Positions 1 to 11,555 of a stretch of DNA of 64,000 bases are shown in pieces (position 1 is the stretch's first letter; each line of letters starts with the position of its first letter). The stretch covers positions 5,380,026 through 5,444,025 of the forward strand of contig WARS01000046.1 of assembly GCA_008933995.1 (NCBI GenBank). Direction: 5' to 3'. The stretch is from Datnioides undecimradiatus (lineage: Eukaryota; Chordata; Actinopteri; Lobotiformes; Datnioididae). Position numbers and translations under genes: made by a program. The notes beneath the pieces are model-generated. The model saw nothing but the letters and a program-made list of their open reading frames with translations, searched no databases and had not been told where the DNA came from.

Positions 1-304
1 CGTGGCCGACGGTGCGCTCTCCTCACCCGGCCAAGAGAGCGGAGGCTCCCCGCTCTCAACGCACTCCCCGACGGCCACCTCCGGCGCACTGACCCCCACC
101 AGCCTGGCCGCCCAGCAGACCCCGAGGAAGGCATCATCTCGCCGTAACGCCTGGGGGAACCTCTCCTACGCCGACCTGATAACCAAAGCCATTGAGAGCG
201 CACCGGACAAGAGACTGACGCTGTCACAAATTTATGACTGGATGGTGAGATCCATCCCTTACTTCAAAGACAAAGGCGACAGCAACAGCTCCGCAGGATG
301 GAAG
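1..304 (+). CDS. foxo3: foxo3 coding exon 1, 3' part (forkhead domain, first half)
   Basis: This is the end of the first coding exon of a FOXO3 transcription factor. Codons run in frame from base 2 (base 1 ends the previous codon), giving 101 visible residues. Residues about 1-43 are a Ser/Pro/Thr-rich disordered linker. From about residue 45 the forkhead domain begins with [16 protein letters not shown], then the helix 2 region [11 protein letters not shown], and ends at SNSSAGWK. The exon stops at AAG/gtaaga (donor GT at 305-306), phase 0, the intron position shared by FOXO genes inside the forkhead domain. The true N-terminus, including the first AKT site around Thr32 of human FOXO3, lies before the window, so this exon is partial and base 2 is not a start codon. 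Assignment to FOXO3 rests mainly on exon 2. Teleosts carry foxo3a and foxo3b; I cannot tell which this is. Confidence 0.96.
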
Positions 305-1210
305 GTAAGAGTCGTTCCGCTCACCCACCCGCCCCCCTCCTTCCTCCATCAAAACAAAAACAAAAAGCATGTGGCTTGTAAACCCACTGACGTACACACA
401 CAGACAGACACACGCACACACGCGCACAATTATGCCAGCGCAGTCCTGTTTTACGAGCGTCTATTTGGAAAGTCTGGCACTCATTATTCCTCTCATTATC
501 ATTCTAATGGAAATTACAGATCAGTCCGAAAACGTCGAGCAAATGAGAAAAAAAAATCACACCGGGGAACCATTTACGATCATTAATCTCTTTAAACAGC
601 GTGGGTTTGATGACATACACATAATTATATTTTAAATGGACCAAAACGCGATGTCTCACACTTACATCCAAACATTTAATAGACGCATAAGGGTGTTGCG
701 TTTTTGGTTGAAATTGCATCAGATGCGTCGTCTTTGTCTTTCTTTTTGTCGTCTCTGATGAGTTATGTGCAGAATATTCCTCTGAAGCCACAGTCACAGT
801 CACATGGCTGGAATTAGAGCAAACAGAAACGTTGTAACCGGTTTGTCTGGAAACACAGTGGCCTATTTTGAGTGATGCAACCACGTTTAAGACTCAGGGA
901 ACGATGCAATTACATAAGACAGTTTACTGAACAGCAGCTAATACATTAATGGGACAAGGAGCTGGATGTAAACAAAACGATTTAACAATAATGCTGCTTG
1001 GGAAAATAAGTATGTATCCTGAGAAGACATGTCCTGAAGGTCTTACTTCCACTGAATCCACGTGGGAAACTTACAGTCATTTAGTTTTTTGTGGCTGGTA
1101 ATAGTGAGGTTATTGTGACATTTTTATTACTGTTTCAAATCTTTTATATTTAGAGGCTAAATTTCCGCCATGCTACTGTAACCACAGTGGCATTGCCCTG
1201 TTTGCCATTT

Positions 1211-1300
1211 GTTATGTAAACCTTGGCAGGGATCGTCAGTCTCTTGGGTCAGGTAGCAACTGCCAAGGTTGCTGATCCTGCCATGGGGGAATTACATAAC
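1211..1300. repeat. Nested inverted repeat (possible hairpin)
   Basis: Outer arms are GTTATGTAA (1211-1219) and TTACATAAC (1292-1300). Inner arms are AACCTTGGCAG (1219-1229) and CTGCCAAGGTT (1260-1270), each perfect. The arms are not equally spaced, so this may be an old MITE or a chance hairpin. Confidence 0.4.
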
Positions 1301-3055
1301 CACTGGTTTGCCTTGAGTTTGGGTGCACCGTTAAAAGTAAAGCTGTTTTTTAAAGGCAGCTATCTGGTCACCCAACAGACATGTGCATCCTGCAAAGAGA
1401 GGCACACAAGGTCAGGGAGCAGAGATTAACATCCATCAGAGGCTGAAGGACCAGTCTCATGAGGGGGAGAGAGGGGGGTGGGGGGGTGGAGCCTATAGGC
1501 CATATTTTGTCAGGGCTTCTCAAGTTGTGCTATGTGATAGGCTTCAGTGAAGAGCAAAGAGGGAGGCTGTGTATGTGTAGCCCCACCAAGTCAAGGCCGG
1601 GTTCACCGTCACCATGCAGGGCTGTTACTCCTGGAATTTTGGGCATGAGGGCCAGGCTGTCAGTGGTTTAGTGTTACGCACAGTCTGTCAATAAATCTCG
1701 GCTGCAGCTCACAGCCTATGCCTTTTTTAGTTTTCTTATAACTCTTTTCATTACAGACTCCAGTTGTTTCTTCTTCAAACACAGAGGTGTGGCGCGGCAA
1801 AGCGTAGTGTCACAAGTGAGCACAGTCCAGATGAAGCACGTTTGGAGAGACTTTTCTGGCAGATGATAGATATCTGCAGGTTCTTCAGCATTAAAGCCCA
1901 TGCATGCTGCAAGCTGCAGTTAGGTTTTTGTAAACCTGTGAAACCAAAGACGGCCTGCAGAGCCAGGTGTTCAGAGGACTACCTTTGCATGGGGACTTTT
2001 TCAAGATCCCCTTCTCTTTCTCCATTTCACTCTCAGAGACTCTTAGGTTTCACCTCCGCACAGAGCCGGGTTTGAACACCTACACTTTCATGCAGCCACG
2101 GCACCTTTGTTGAGGAGATTTGCTGAGCAGATCCCAGTAATCCCCCTGGGTTTCTCTCCCAGGTTCCCACTTGCGTCATTCTGTTTCATATGTTTGTCAG
2201 TTAACCATTAGCTCTGGTAAAAGTGGGCTAACACAGCCACGCATAACACAAGGAAATCTTTTATCACCTTAGATTGTCTTTAACCACAAGAGTTCCCTTT
2301 GGGAGCTTTTAATAGTAACACAGTATTTGTCCTTTGATTTGTTGTTACAGTCAGCACATGTATAATAGTTGGACTTTGGCTTATTATTAGATAGAAGCCA
2401 CATTTCTCATAGAAACATGTGAGAAATGTGGCGTCTTTTGATAAATGAAAAAACAGCTTTGAAAGAAAATAAATATATTTTTCCAAGTAAAAAATAAAAA
2501 CATATTTGTGTTGGTAGTGAAAGTTTAGTATCTCCTGCAATATATTAGAGCGGAGAAGGGCCTCTGTTAACATTGTATAAAATAATATACTTATTTGAAA
2601 TAAAACATTAACCACGGGTGCTATTTCACACAGCAGCTATATCCACTGAGTGCAGCTATTGTGATTGCTCACATCCCCAAACTAAATTAAAAGGATGACA
2701 GCGTGGCACGTTTGTCAGGATACAGCTGGCTTGACCTCCCTTAAACACTTTCCCTGCATTCTCTTTGAAAAACCTGTGATCTTTTTGGTGATACTTTGTG
2801 AAAGAAGTCAGTCCTGATAAGCACATTCTTGCCTGCTGTTTAGAGTTTGTCAGGTTAAGTGTTGCAGCCTTTATTTAGTACAACGCATCACACCAACAGT
2901 GTCTGTGTTAGAGTTTTCCAGCAGGAGTTCTGTCCTAGAGGAGCAGGTCTGGGTTGGAGTTGTTGAAATGTGTGCTAAGAGAAGCTTTGGTATGGTGGGG
3001 GAGTGACGGGCTGTATCTCAAAATAGCACCTGTAAACACGCCTGTAACACTCTGA

Positions 3056-3107
<52 letters not shown>
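3056..3107. repeat. (TG)n microsatellite
   Basis: About 52 bases of TG with one C interruption; a second, broken TG tract follows at 3196-3229. Confidence 0.95.
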
Positions 3108-4665
3108 CTTCCACCTGTGCAACTTTGCATAATTGAAAGATTAGGTGCACCTGTGTGTATTTTTGTGCAAACACACAGACAAGTGTATGCGTCCGTGTGT
3201 GTGTGTGTGTTTGTGTGCGTGTGTGTGTAAGAATTCCTGGCTGCAGTGAACTTTGTGCTCCAGTGTTACTTAACCCTGCTGTAACAGGCTCCCTGCACCC
3301 AACAGCTGCCCATCACAGGCCAAGACCTAGTTATGTCACTGTGATCCACACGAATACATTCATAAGTTTTAACGGCCCCACTTGCGCACATTCATGGTAC
3401 ATACAGGTTCCTTAAACTTTTGGATGAATTTGACACCTTGTGTGTTTTTTAAACCCGCTATACATTCCCGCACAGACAGACATGCCCAGACATACACGCT
3501 GCATTTGCCCGGTCATGTTCAGGCTTATCACCACAGTGCTCACGGCTGTGCGTGTCTGCTGCAGGTCTTAATTAATACAGGGGTCTAAAATTAGTTTAAC
3601 ACATCAGAATTCATTCATGAGATTTCACACAGTGATCATTGTCAACGTGAGGTTGTTTTTGAAGACGTACATTACTGTCAGTGATCTGGTTTAATTGATG
3701 ACCGTTTGCAGGTACTTTGTGTTCAGCTCCAACCACAAAAACAGTGAATCATGGCCACGAGTGTTAAACACACCTTTTCTCATTTAATCTGTTGTTTCAT
3801 AAAGAGACCAAAAAGCAAAGATTCATTCACACACATTCAAACACACACATGCAAGTACACATGCTACCACACTTCTTTCCTCACAGCACTCCATCTGACT
3901 TTGTCTGGCTACATATGTAAAACAGTCCCCTGTAAGTCCGCCAGGCATGTTGATTATCATCTTAATGGCCCAGTGTGCTGAAAGTGTTGATTCTTTGGGT
4001 CTGAAATCATTTTTTGTTCCTATAAGAACAGGACAGGGGCTGACAAAATGGTTCGAGGCAGCCAGAAAAAATATCAGCATTAAAGCTTTTCATTGGCTGT
4101 CACTGTGGCTGGAGTTTAAACATTATATGAGATGACTGGCTAGTAAGAAAATTCTTATAATATAGAAGAAAATACTAAAAGCAGGATTTTTCTGTGTGAA
4201 TTTGTGTGTGTTTGTGTGCCTTCAGCTACTCAGAATACAATTTGGAGGCCTCTCAAATGGAGCTGGCACTTTGCCAAGCTGAAGGAACTGAAGCAAAAAG
4301 GCAATAAAAAAGGGGAGTGGAGGGGGTCGGGGGGCATGAAGACAGTAGAAGGAGGAGAAGGGAGGGGGAGCTGAGGGAGTAAATTAACAAGCTTTGCTCT
4401 AAATTGGTGTATTACAACTGCCCTCTGGCTGTGATTCCCAATGGAGGGGTTTGTGGGTGTGTGAGGCTAAAGGGGCCGATGGGTTATGGGAACCCACCAG
4501 CTCCAGACACCCCTCCAAGTCTGAATAGTGTCACCCTGAGCAGTCAACCTCTGCATGGAGGAAAACCCCCAGGCTCTGTTCTAGTTCCATTTCCAATCAA
4601 TGGACTAATTTTTTTCTTTTAAATGCCCGAGGAGTTTGGTTGCATCAACATTTTACATCTGAAAA

Positions 4666-5010
4666 TTACTCTATATGGCCAAGGTGTGCAGACACAAAAA
4701 GCATTACGTCCATGTATGATTGCTGAATACCTCATTCCCAAACCATGTACATTATTCTGCCTCTATAGCAGTTTCCACTCTTCTTTGAAGGCTCTTCCAC
4801 AAGAGTTTGTGAACCCGGCTGCTTGGATTTTCCCCCATTCAGCAACAAGAGCATTAGAGAGGTTAGCCATGGTATTGGCTTGCAGTCAGGATCCCAGCTG
4901 AACCCAAAGGTGCTGGATGGGGTTGAAGTCAGTGCAGGCAAATCACATTTCTCCATACCAACGTCGAAAACTATGTTTGCACAGGTCACACTTTAGTGCA
5001 CAGCCATTAT
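4666..5010 (+). mobile_element. Degraded DNA-transposon-like dispersed fish repeat
   Basis: The segment starts with ACTCTATATGGCCAAGG and runs through phrases such as CATTCAGCAACAAGAGCATTAG and GGTGCTGGATGGGGTTGA. From memory these match an abundant non-autonomous DNA repeat of teleost genomes that begins TATGGCCAAAAGTATGTGGACAC. This copy has several indels and encodes nothing. The superfamily is uncertain. Confidence 0.6.
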
Positions 5011-5099
5011 GTCGCCAAGCTGTTGCATCAATGCATTAATGGTGAAAGCATACTGTTATCAAATATTTAGTTGTGTTCATCAAAACTTGCTTTTTAGGA

Positions 5100-5215
5100 A
5101 AAGAATGACAACTTTGGGAAATCTGCTTATTTGCTTTCTTGCCAAGGGTTGCTCTCATGTATGGTAAATATGAAGCTAGTTTTCAGTCTTTCTGCTAAGC
5201 TAAGCTAACAATTGA
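5100..5215 (-). repeat. Copy A of the GCTAAGCTAA dispersed repeat (rearranged)
   Basis: It contains TTTGGGAAATCTGCTTATTTG with CTTTCTTGCC, then GGTAAATATGAAGCTAG, then CAGTCTTTCTGCTAAGCTAAGC. These blocks recur at 6439, 8199, 18440, 33478 and 56380 in either orientation. The last block here is inverted relative to the first two, so the copy is rearranged. Confidence 0.6.
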
Positions 5216-6438
5216 CAGCAACTTAGTTTACTGTACAGGCATGTATCAGTATCTGAGGCAAGCCAATATATATTCAATGTGTAAACAGCCCCAGGCAATT
5301 TATAGTTGATGTTCTCTTTATGTTTTGGTCTATATATTACTATCTTCCTCTGTCTTTTTTCACTATCACACTCACTAGCCATCTGTTTATGTGTAAAGGT
5401 GGACATAATTACATATTCATTCATATTCAATTACATTTCATAATTAGTCCGCGCTTTGAAACTCGTAGACATGTAGGTCTTTAGCTGACCACTCTGTTTT
5501 GACATCCCCTGTGTGTTCGTGTGTGCATTTGTATCTGTGTGGAAGAAAGAAAAGTTTTTGGCTCTCTTATTGCTTTTCCCCTCATTTTCTGAGTCCTCAC
5601 CATCTCAACCATGTCACACTCGGCACGGTCTGTTCTCCTCAAAGACACTTCTCAATTATTCAATGCGCTCGGGATGAATTCAGATCACTGTATTAATTTT
5701 TAAGAGCCTGTTCTTGGCTAAAGGCTAACCCTCTTTCACAGTTTCTGTCTCTCTTTCATGGCTCTAACTCCTCTTTTTCACTCCACTCGCTTTCTCCCAT
5801 GCCATCCCTCATTATTTTCCTGCCAGCTCCCTCATTTGTCTGGATGTAAAACACTGTGGTGAGCAAAAACAAGCCATCCCTCTGTAGCTCCTCTGAAGCC
5901 CAACTCTTGAAATCTGTTGTGGGCTCTAATGAATGGAGATAAATCTTGGGCCTCACTGCTCTTGTTACACTCTGCACCCCCTTGACTCCTTCTTGTCTTT
6001 TTGTGGCCATCCTGGTAACTCTGATGCATTTTATTTTGAGACACTTGAGACATTATGGCCACACTGTTGTTGTTGCTTTGAAAATATGCAGATTGTAAAA
6101 GCAATGAGTGGTCTTAAAACCTCGATGTGGGCCAGCTGGGCTGAGCTGTTTGCAGAAACCCCAGCGTCTGAGGCAGGATTTTAGATTTAGAATTGCTATA
6201 TGTGATGGTAACAGGTCAATGCAGACAGGTTAGGATTTATATGTTGTGTGTTTTGTGTGTGTGCCTGAATGTGTGGAACATTTATGCGCACACACCAATA
6301 GAGAAACCAGTTGTCTGCACACTGGCAATCCTTGATAACGTGAAAAACACAAACACTGGTGTCTCATATACTGATTACATGTTGAAGTTAGGGGCCTCTT
6401 TTTGTAAATGGACATACAGAACAGGATCTGTTCAGAAA

Positions 6439-6580
6439 ATCCTCTGTTTCTACTGTTTGTTCTATGCTAAGCTAACCAGCTGCGAGCCATAGTTTCACAT
6501 TCACTTTGCACACATGCAAGTGTTATCAGTCCTCTCATCTAACATTTGGTGTGTTTCCCAAAATATTCAACAATTTTCTT
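6439..6580 (+). repeat. Copy B of the GCTAAGCTAA dispersed repeat
   Basis: Shows TATGCTAAGCTAACCAGCTG, then CAGTCCTCTCATCTAAC and TTTCCCAAAATATTCAAC in the same order as the fuller copies at 18440 and 33478. No coding capacity. Confidence 0.65.
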
Positions 6581-7545
6581 GAACACATTAGTTTCCTTCA
6601 TGTGTGTATTTTAAGGAAGCCACACAGTGAGGCTTATTAGCTAGCATATTATTCACCATGCATCAGGTGAAATCCCTGTTTTAGTAAGCAAAAGATCCTT
6701 CAAGAAAAGTGTAATGTCAGTTTACAAATAATAGTGAGCCCTGATGGTTATACGCTGATGCTGTAATTTTCCACTGCTGTCATGATGACAAATCATCTGT
6801 GGATTTTCCTCAGAACATTAACTTAAACTTTTTTTTAAAACCGATTGTGTTCCAGTATCTTCCTGTGAATCACCAACATTTCTGATCCTCCTATCAAAGC
6901 AGCCTCACACTGCAAAACAATTGCTCAGCGCTTTATAAAACATCAGATTACACTGATCGCTCCCAACTGTTGGTGCGTGAAACTAGTGTTACTGCCAGAT
7001 AAGAGCAGCAAAGTGCACAGCTAAAGTTGCAAGAGTTCATCAAGAGCTGGTAAATGGAAATAGGCAAGAAAAGTAGTGTAGTGACAGATATTCACTAGAA
7101 ACACAAAACAAAAAGAGAACACAGAGGAAGAATTAATCTATTTTTAAGGTCTAGAGCAAAAACACAGTTTAGTGAAACCACAGCAGCTTGTTTAGTGAGT
7201 TAGTGGCCACCAGGGTTAAAATTTGTCTGTCGCAAAAATGTCCTCAAAAGCAAAGTAATTGAATTCCTCCAAAACTCCAGCCTTACTGTTTGGTAGTTGA
7301 GCCTGATCTTCTGAGCCCTCTGGAGAAAGGTCAAGCAGGATCAATAAATTGTAAGTGGCTGAAAAGTTTGAGGTATGTTAAACAGAAATACCAGTCTGAC
7401 TGGAAAATCATGCTGTTGCTCTAGGACTTACTGTGTGTCAGCTACTGCAAAAATAAACAAAACATCAAGGAAACCAACAATCACACCTCACCCGTAGCCC
7501 AGTTTGCTCTGTCTAAATAAGATATCTTCGCAAATACACATATCG

Positions 7546-7684
7546 TCACCCTCTTAAGATAATGGCCTAAGTCATATTTTCAGGGTTTTTCAAAAAACTG
7601 AACAAAATATAGAGTATGTCATATTTATTTATCAAAAACCATTTTTGTCAAAAAATGACTTAGGCCATTATTTTAAGAAGGTGC
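7546..7684. mobile_element. Palindromic MITE-like element with about 30-base terminal inverted repeats
   Basis: Left arm 7546-7575 and right arm 7655-7684 are about 27/30 identical as inverted copies; the shared core is AATGGCCTAAGTCAT. The 79-base centre is AT-rich and noncoding. The form (short, near-palindromic, no frame) fits a foldback MITE. A target-site duplication is not clear. Confidence 0.7.
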
Positions 7685-8198
7685 AAAACAAAAGTGCTGA
7701 TGGGTAACAAAACACTTCTGCAAACACTGTGTGCATATGTGTCTATTTTTGTGTATGTTAGTTGTGATAAAAAGTCCTCAGTATTTATTTTGCAAGCACT
7801 GGTGGCCACTTTTCACATGCTTACAGAGATATTTAGGTTAAAGGAACTTAGCATCATGCATGCATCAGCACCCCTGTATGTAAGTTATTTTATCAGTTAC
7901 AAGCAGCTTTGACGGGACTGAAGTGTGGCCAGAATTATGTCTGCAGTGTGTTTAGTATGTTTTTAGTATGTTTATAATTTCAGTGTTCAGGTGTCCTTGA
8001 ACACCACACTGAGCTCCAGGGACCTGGTCCTGTGGATTTTCTTGCTAGTAACATGTGTACGTGTGAGTTGGGATGAGGGCTGAATCTCAAAATTATTGAG
8101 ATAATTAAATAATTCATAATTAAAATAATTAAATGATTGAAAAAAACGGGCATACAGACATACCCAACCCTAACTTCTGTTTGCACAGCCCCTTAGCT

Positions 8199-8262
8199 GT
8201 TTTCACTCTTTATGCTAAGCTAGGCTAGCCAGCTGCTGGCTGCAGCTACATATATTTCCCCT
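8199..8262 (+). repeat. Copy C of the GCTAAGCTAA dispersed repeat (fragment)
   Basis: CTCTTTATGCTAAGCTAGG is followed by CCAGCTGCTGGCTGCAGCT, matching copies B and E. Only the central part remains. Confidence 0.6.
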
Positions 8263-8461
8263 TCTTCCTCTTCTACTTCTTTTTCCACAAGTTGTCATCC
8301 AACCCAGTGGTACAGCAAACAGTGGGCTTGAATACTGTAAAAGAAATATTTTGTTTATATCAACCAGGAAATGGGCAGCAGAAATCAGGAAGTATCACTG
8401 GGCAGAAAAGTAGAGTTTTTAGGAGAATACAGTTAATGACTGCTGTGCCCAGTGCTGACTT

Positions 8462-8463
<2 letters not shown>

Positions 8464-8506
<43 letters not shown>

Positions 8507-8512
8507 GTCTTT
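8464..8512. repeat. (TG)n microsatellite
   Basis: About 35 bases of pure TG, then TATGTATGTG variants. An 11-base C run lies at 8672-8682. Confidence 0.95.
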
Positions 8513-10559
8513 ATGTATGTGCATGCATAGACGCATGCATACATGTGTCGACAGGAAAGAAATTGGGAAATGTTACTTGTTTGTCACCATAGCAACTGAT
8601 AACTTGTCAAGCAGGTGGGGGGACAACTCACAGTTTGGGTGACAGCTGATAACAGAGTGACCCACTGAACACCCCCCCCCCCTTTTACTTAAACTCACGC
8701 ACATACACACACAGTCTGACTGCACATACCTCCCATTCTGGCCTTGCTTCTCAGTTTCTCCGATAACCACATTGCTGAAGTGGGCCCCTTGCCTTTCGGC
8801 TGCCTCCAGCCTCCACCTCTGTAATCAACTCCCTCCACCGCCACCACACATACACACACACACACAATCATGCCACAAACACACCCTCTGTGTGTGTGTT
8901 GCTTAGCCATATTTTCATATGTCATCATTGGTGGTTATATATTTGAGGCAGCAGTTAAAATTAATAGCTGTGTTGTGTGTATTTTAGGGGAAGATGAAGA
9001 AGCAGGTGAATGACTATTTTCTTCTCTGTCCCACATCATCATTTGAACTCTGTCAACAGTCATCTGCACATGGCTGATTTGAAGCGATCATCTCTGAATT
9101 TGGCTCAACAGCATGGCTCTTGGCTTTTAAACTTTAATTTGTTTTCTTCTGAGCCTGTCTCTTTCAATTACACCACTCCACCTATCTGGCATCACCAAGC
9201 TTGCAAAGGACGGGCTGAGCTCCTGTTCCTGATTAAGATTTAATTGACTACAATAAAGCTTTCTGTGTCAGAGGAGGGAGAGAGAGGAGGAAGAAAGGTG
9301 GCGAATGAGGGGTGGGGGTGAAAGTGACGTGCCGCTGATATATCATGGAGGAAAATGCACTTTCACAAGTCTTTCTGTGTTGCTTACACTCATTTAAAAC
9401 CAAGATTTGCTGTGATAACCCCACTAGTCAATCGTTGTGGTACTTTCAAAACCAACTGAAATGATTGTAATTGTGAGTGGTTTGTTTTGAAATTCTTTAC
9501 TTGTAGCTGAAATGAAATAACTGTTCATGCAGCAAAGGTCCCCTGCTAAAATCTAACTGAGAACACCACTTGTCAAAAAGGATGGATCCAAATCATAAGA
9601 GCTCCTCTAAACAAATGATGTCAAGTTGGTCTTTCCGAGAGAAAGTCCTGTATTATTGATGATTATGATGGATGCACTTATACGACTTGGTAGTGAGCAT
9701 GAGAATAAGATTTGAGATTTCCTTTATCAATATAGAAGCGATGACCACTTATGTTCTTTTATCAATGGGAAATCCGATACACAGCTTGATTGGCAGGAGA
9801 TCTCAGGGAGTTGCGGTTTAAAATCACACTGCTACTTCTCATCAAAGTTTTCACCAAATTTGATAACTATGGAATTTCCTGTCGCAAATTGAGATTAGTT
9901 TCCATGACTGATTCATCTCTTGAATCTCTGTCCAATAATAATTTAATACCTTTGTCAATAAACTGCCAGAAAATAGAAAACAAATATTCACATCAGTTTC
10001 CCAGAGTCCAAGTTCCATGGATGTCGATGCCTCATATTTGATCTTGAGCTACTATATCTTTTACATTTTCTTTAGATTAACTAATTAACTAATCATTCAG
10101 CCCTAGTTTAGTCCAAAACATGTGTTTAACCTGATCCGCATAGTGTAGTCTATTATGTGAAGCCAGTGTTTCACATTCTCTGCAGTTCTCAGTGTTACAG
10201 GTGGAAGCTCTCTAACCACAGAGACGGCACTCCCAGATTTGATAAGCAAAGATTGAGAGTGCCATCAAGCAGCCAGCCTGCCAGCCACCTGTTCAACCCA
10301 CAGGCTTCCTATCAGGACACACAAGAATCTCTTGTCTCTGTGAAATCCTATAGGTCAGAGTCACACATGCAAAGCGTGTCAGTTTCTGGTATGAATTACA
10401 CAGCTCGAGATGTGTTGCTGTACACATGCTGCGCTCCAATGTTCCACATCGTCCATGCATCATTAAAACAAAGGAATGATGTTTCCAGTTCTTTCTGGAC
10501 ATCTGATAATAGTTCCCATAATGTCCCTGTTGTGATTTCTCTGCATAGAATACACTGTC

Positions 10560-10561
<2 letters not shown>

Positions 10562-10594
<33 letters not shown>

Positions 10595-10617
10595 GTGCGT
10601 GTGTGCGCGTGTGTGCG
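10562..10617. repeat. (TG)n microsatellite with CG-containing end
   Basis: TG tract of about 28 bases passing into GCGTGTGTGCGTGTGTGCGCG; alternating purine-pyrimidine throughout. A second pure TG tract lies at 10781-10810. Confidence 0.95.
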
Positions 10618-10776
10618 GTAGCCTTTCAAGGCCTACTCACATGTTTGCATGTAGCTGGAGGTTCACAATCCATTGTGTTAGTTGGCCTCAAGGTCCCACA
10701 CACACCAGCCTCTTAGCATTAATCCCACTCTTCATGAAGTCACAACTATGGCCGTGGACTTCAGAGCTTGTGAGTG

Positions 10777-10812
<36 letters not shown>

Positions 10813-11349
10813 AGTGGTGTGTGGAGGCGGGTTACTGTTGGATGAAGGCAAGCCATTGTTGAGTCTGCCTTAGCCACTGAGCACTGGGACAGAAAGAGGA
10901 GGCTGATGGCAGCAGCTGAAGTCACATCAAAGAGTCCATGTTTATGTATGCATCAGGACACGTTGGAAGGTTTCACACGAGTAGAAAAGAGAAAAAAACC
11001 TTTTTGTTTTACTCGTGTAATTCATGTTTTCCACATGTAGCAAATGCAAAAATGTCAGCTTCATCTCCGTTCTTTCTTTGCTTGCATGAGAGGCTAAAAA
11101 CAAATGTACGGAAAAAACACGCAAAGGGTCGAGTTTCAATTAGACAATTTTTCTTTCTCAAGTCGCTCCTTAAAAGCTGGAATCCATCTGCTCTGGGGCG
11201 CTGCAAGCTGAGACCTATTGCATCCATTCGCCATCCCTCATCTTTTGGTTTGGTCACGCCATACACTTTTCATTTTACTTATTCAGTAATAAGTATATAT
11301 ATAGTATATATATCTACATGATAGATTGGTAAGATTATTGGTATGGACA

Positions 11350-11555
11350 TCCATGGTTCCAAAACAATGAATCCTAATGATTTTGTGGATCCCTTGACTT
11401 TTGCTGCAGCGTCACCATGAGGTTGACACTGTTGTATGACTAAGACCCCTTAACAACTACTGGATTGTCATGAAATCTGATGCAGACATTCATGTTCTCC
11501 CTGACTTTGGTTAACTTTAAGCCTCAGCAGTGAGCTCAAAGCACAGCTAATCTGG
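11350..11555 (+). repeat. Percomorph dispersed repeat fragment (caccatgaggttgacac type)
   Basis: Phrases such as GATCCCTTGACTTTTGCTGC, GTCACCATGAGGTTGACAC and GACATTCATGTTC match, from memory, a very common noncoding repeat of percomorph genomes. The end (AGCTCAAAGCACAGCTAA) leads into a block of which another copy lies inverted at 36411-36500. No coding capacity. Confidence 0.55.

Larger units (their letters stand above)
305..4600. other. Intron 1, proximal part: noncoding, few landmarks
   Basis: This stretch holds no gene. It contains CA/TG tracts near 3056-3229, an imperfect nested inverted repeat at 1211-1300 and a purine-rich stretch at about 4300-4375. The open frames are short and unlike known proteins. 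Confidence 0.6.

Noticed and set aside
2..586. Reading exon 1 on to 586 as one 194-residue protein
   Set aside because: The similarity to FOXO3 stops at GWK exactly at a gtaaga donor; the rest is intron and CA-rich.
10157..10621. 154-codon frame in intron 1
   Set aside because: It ends in a Cys-Val run made by a TG repeat and has no recognisable domain or splice support.
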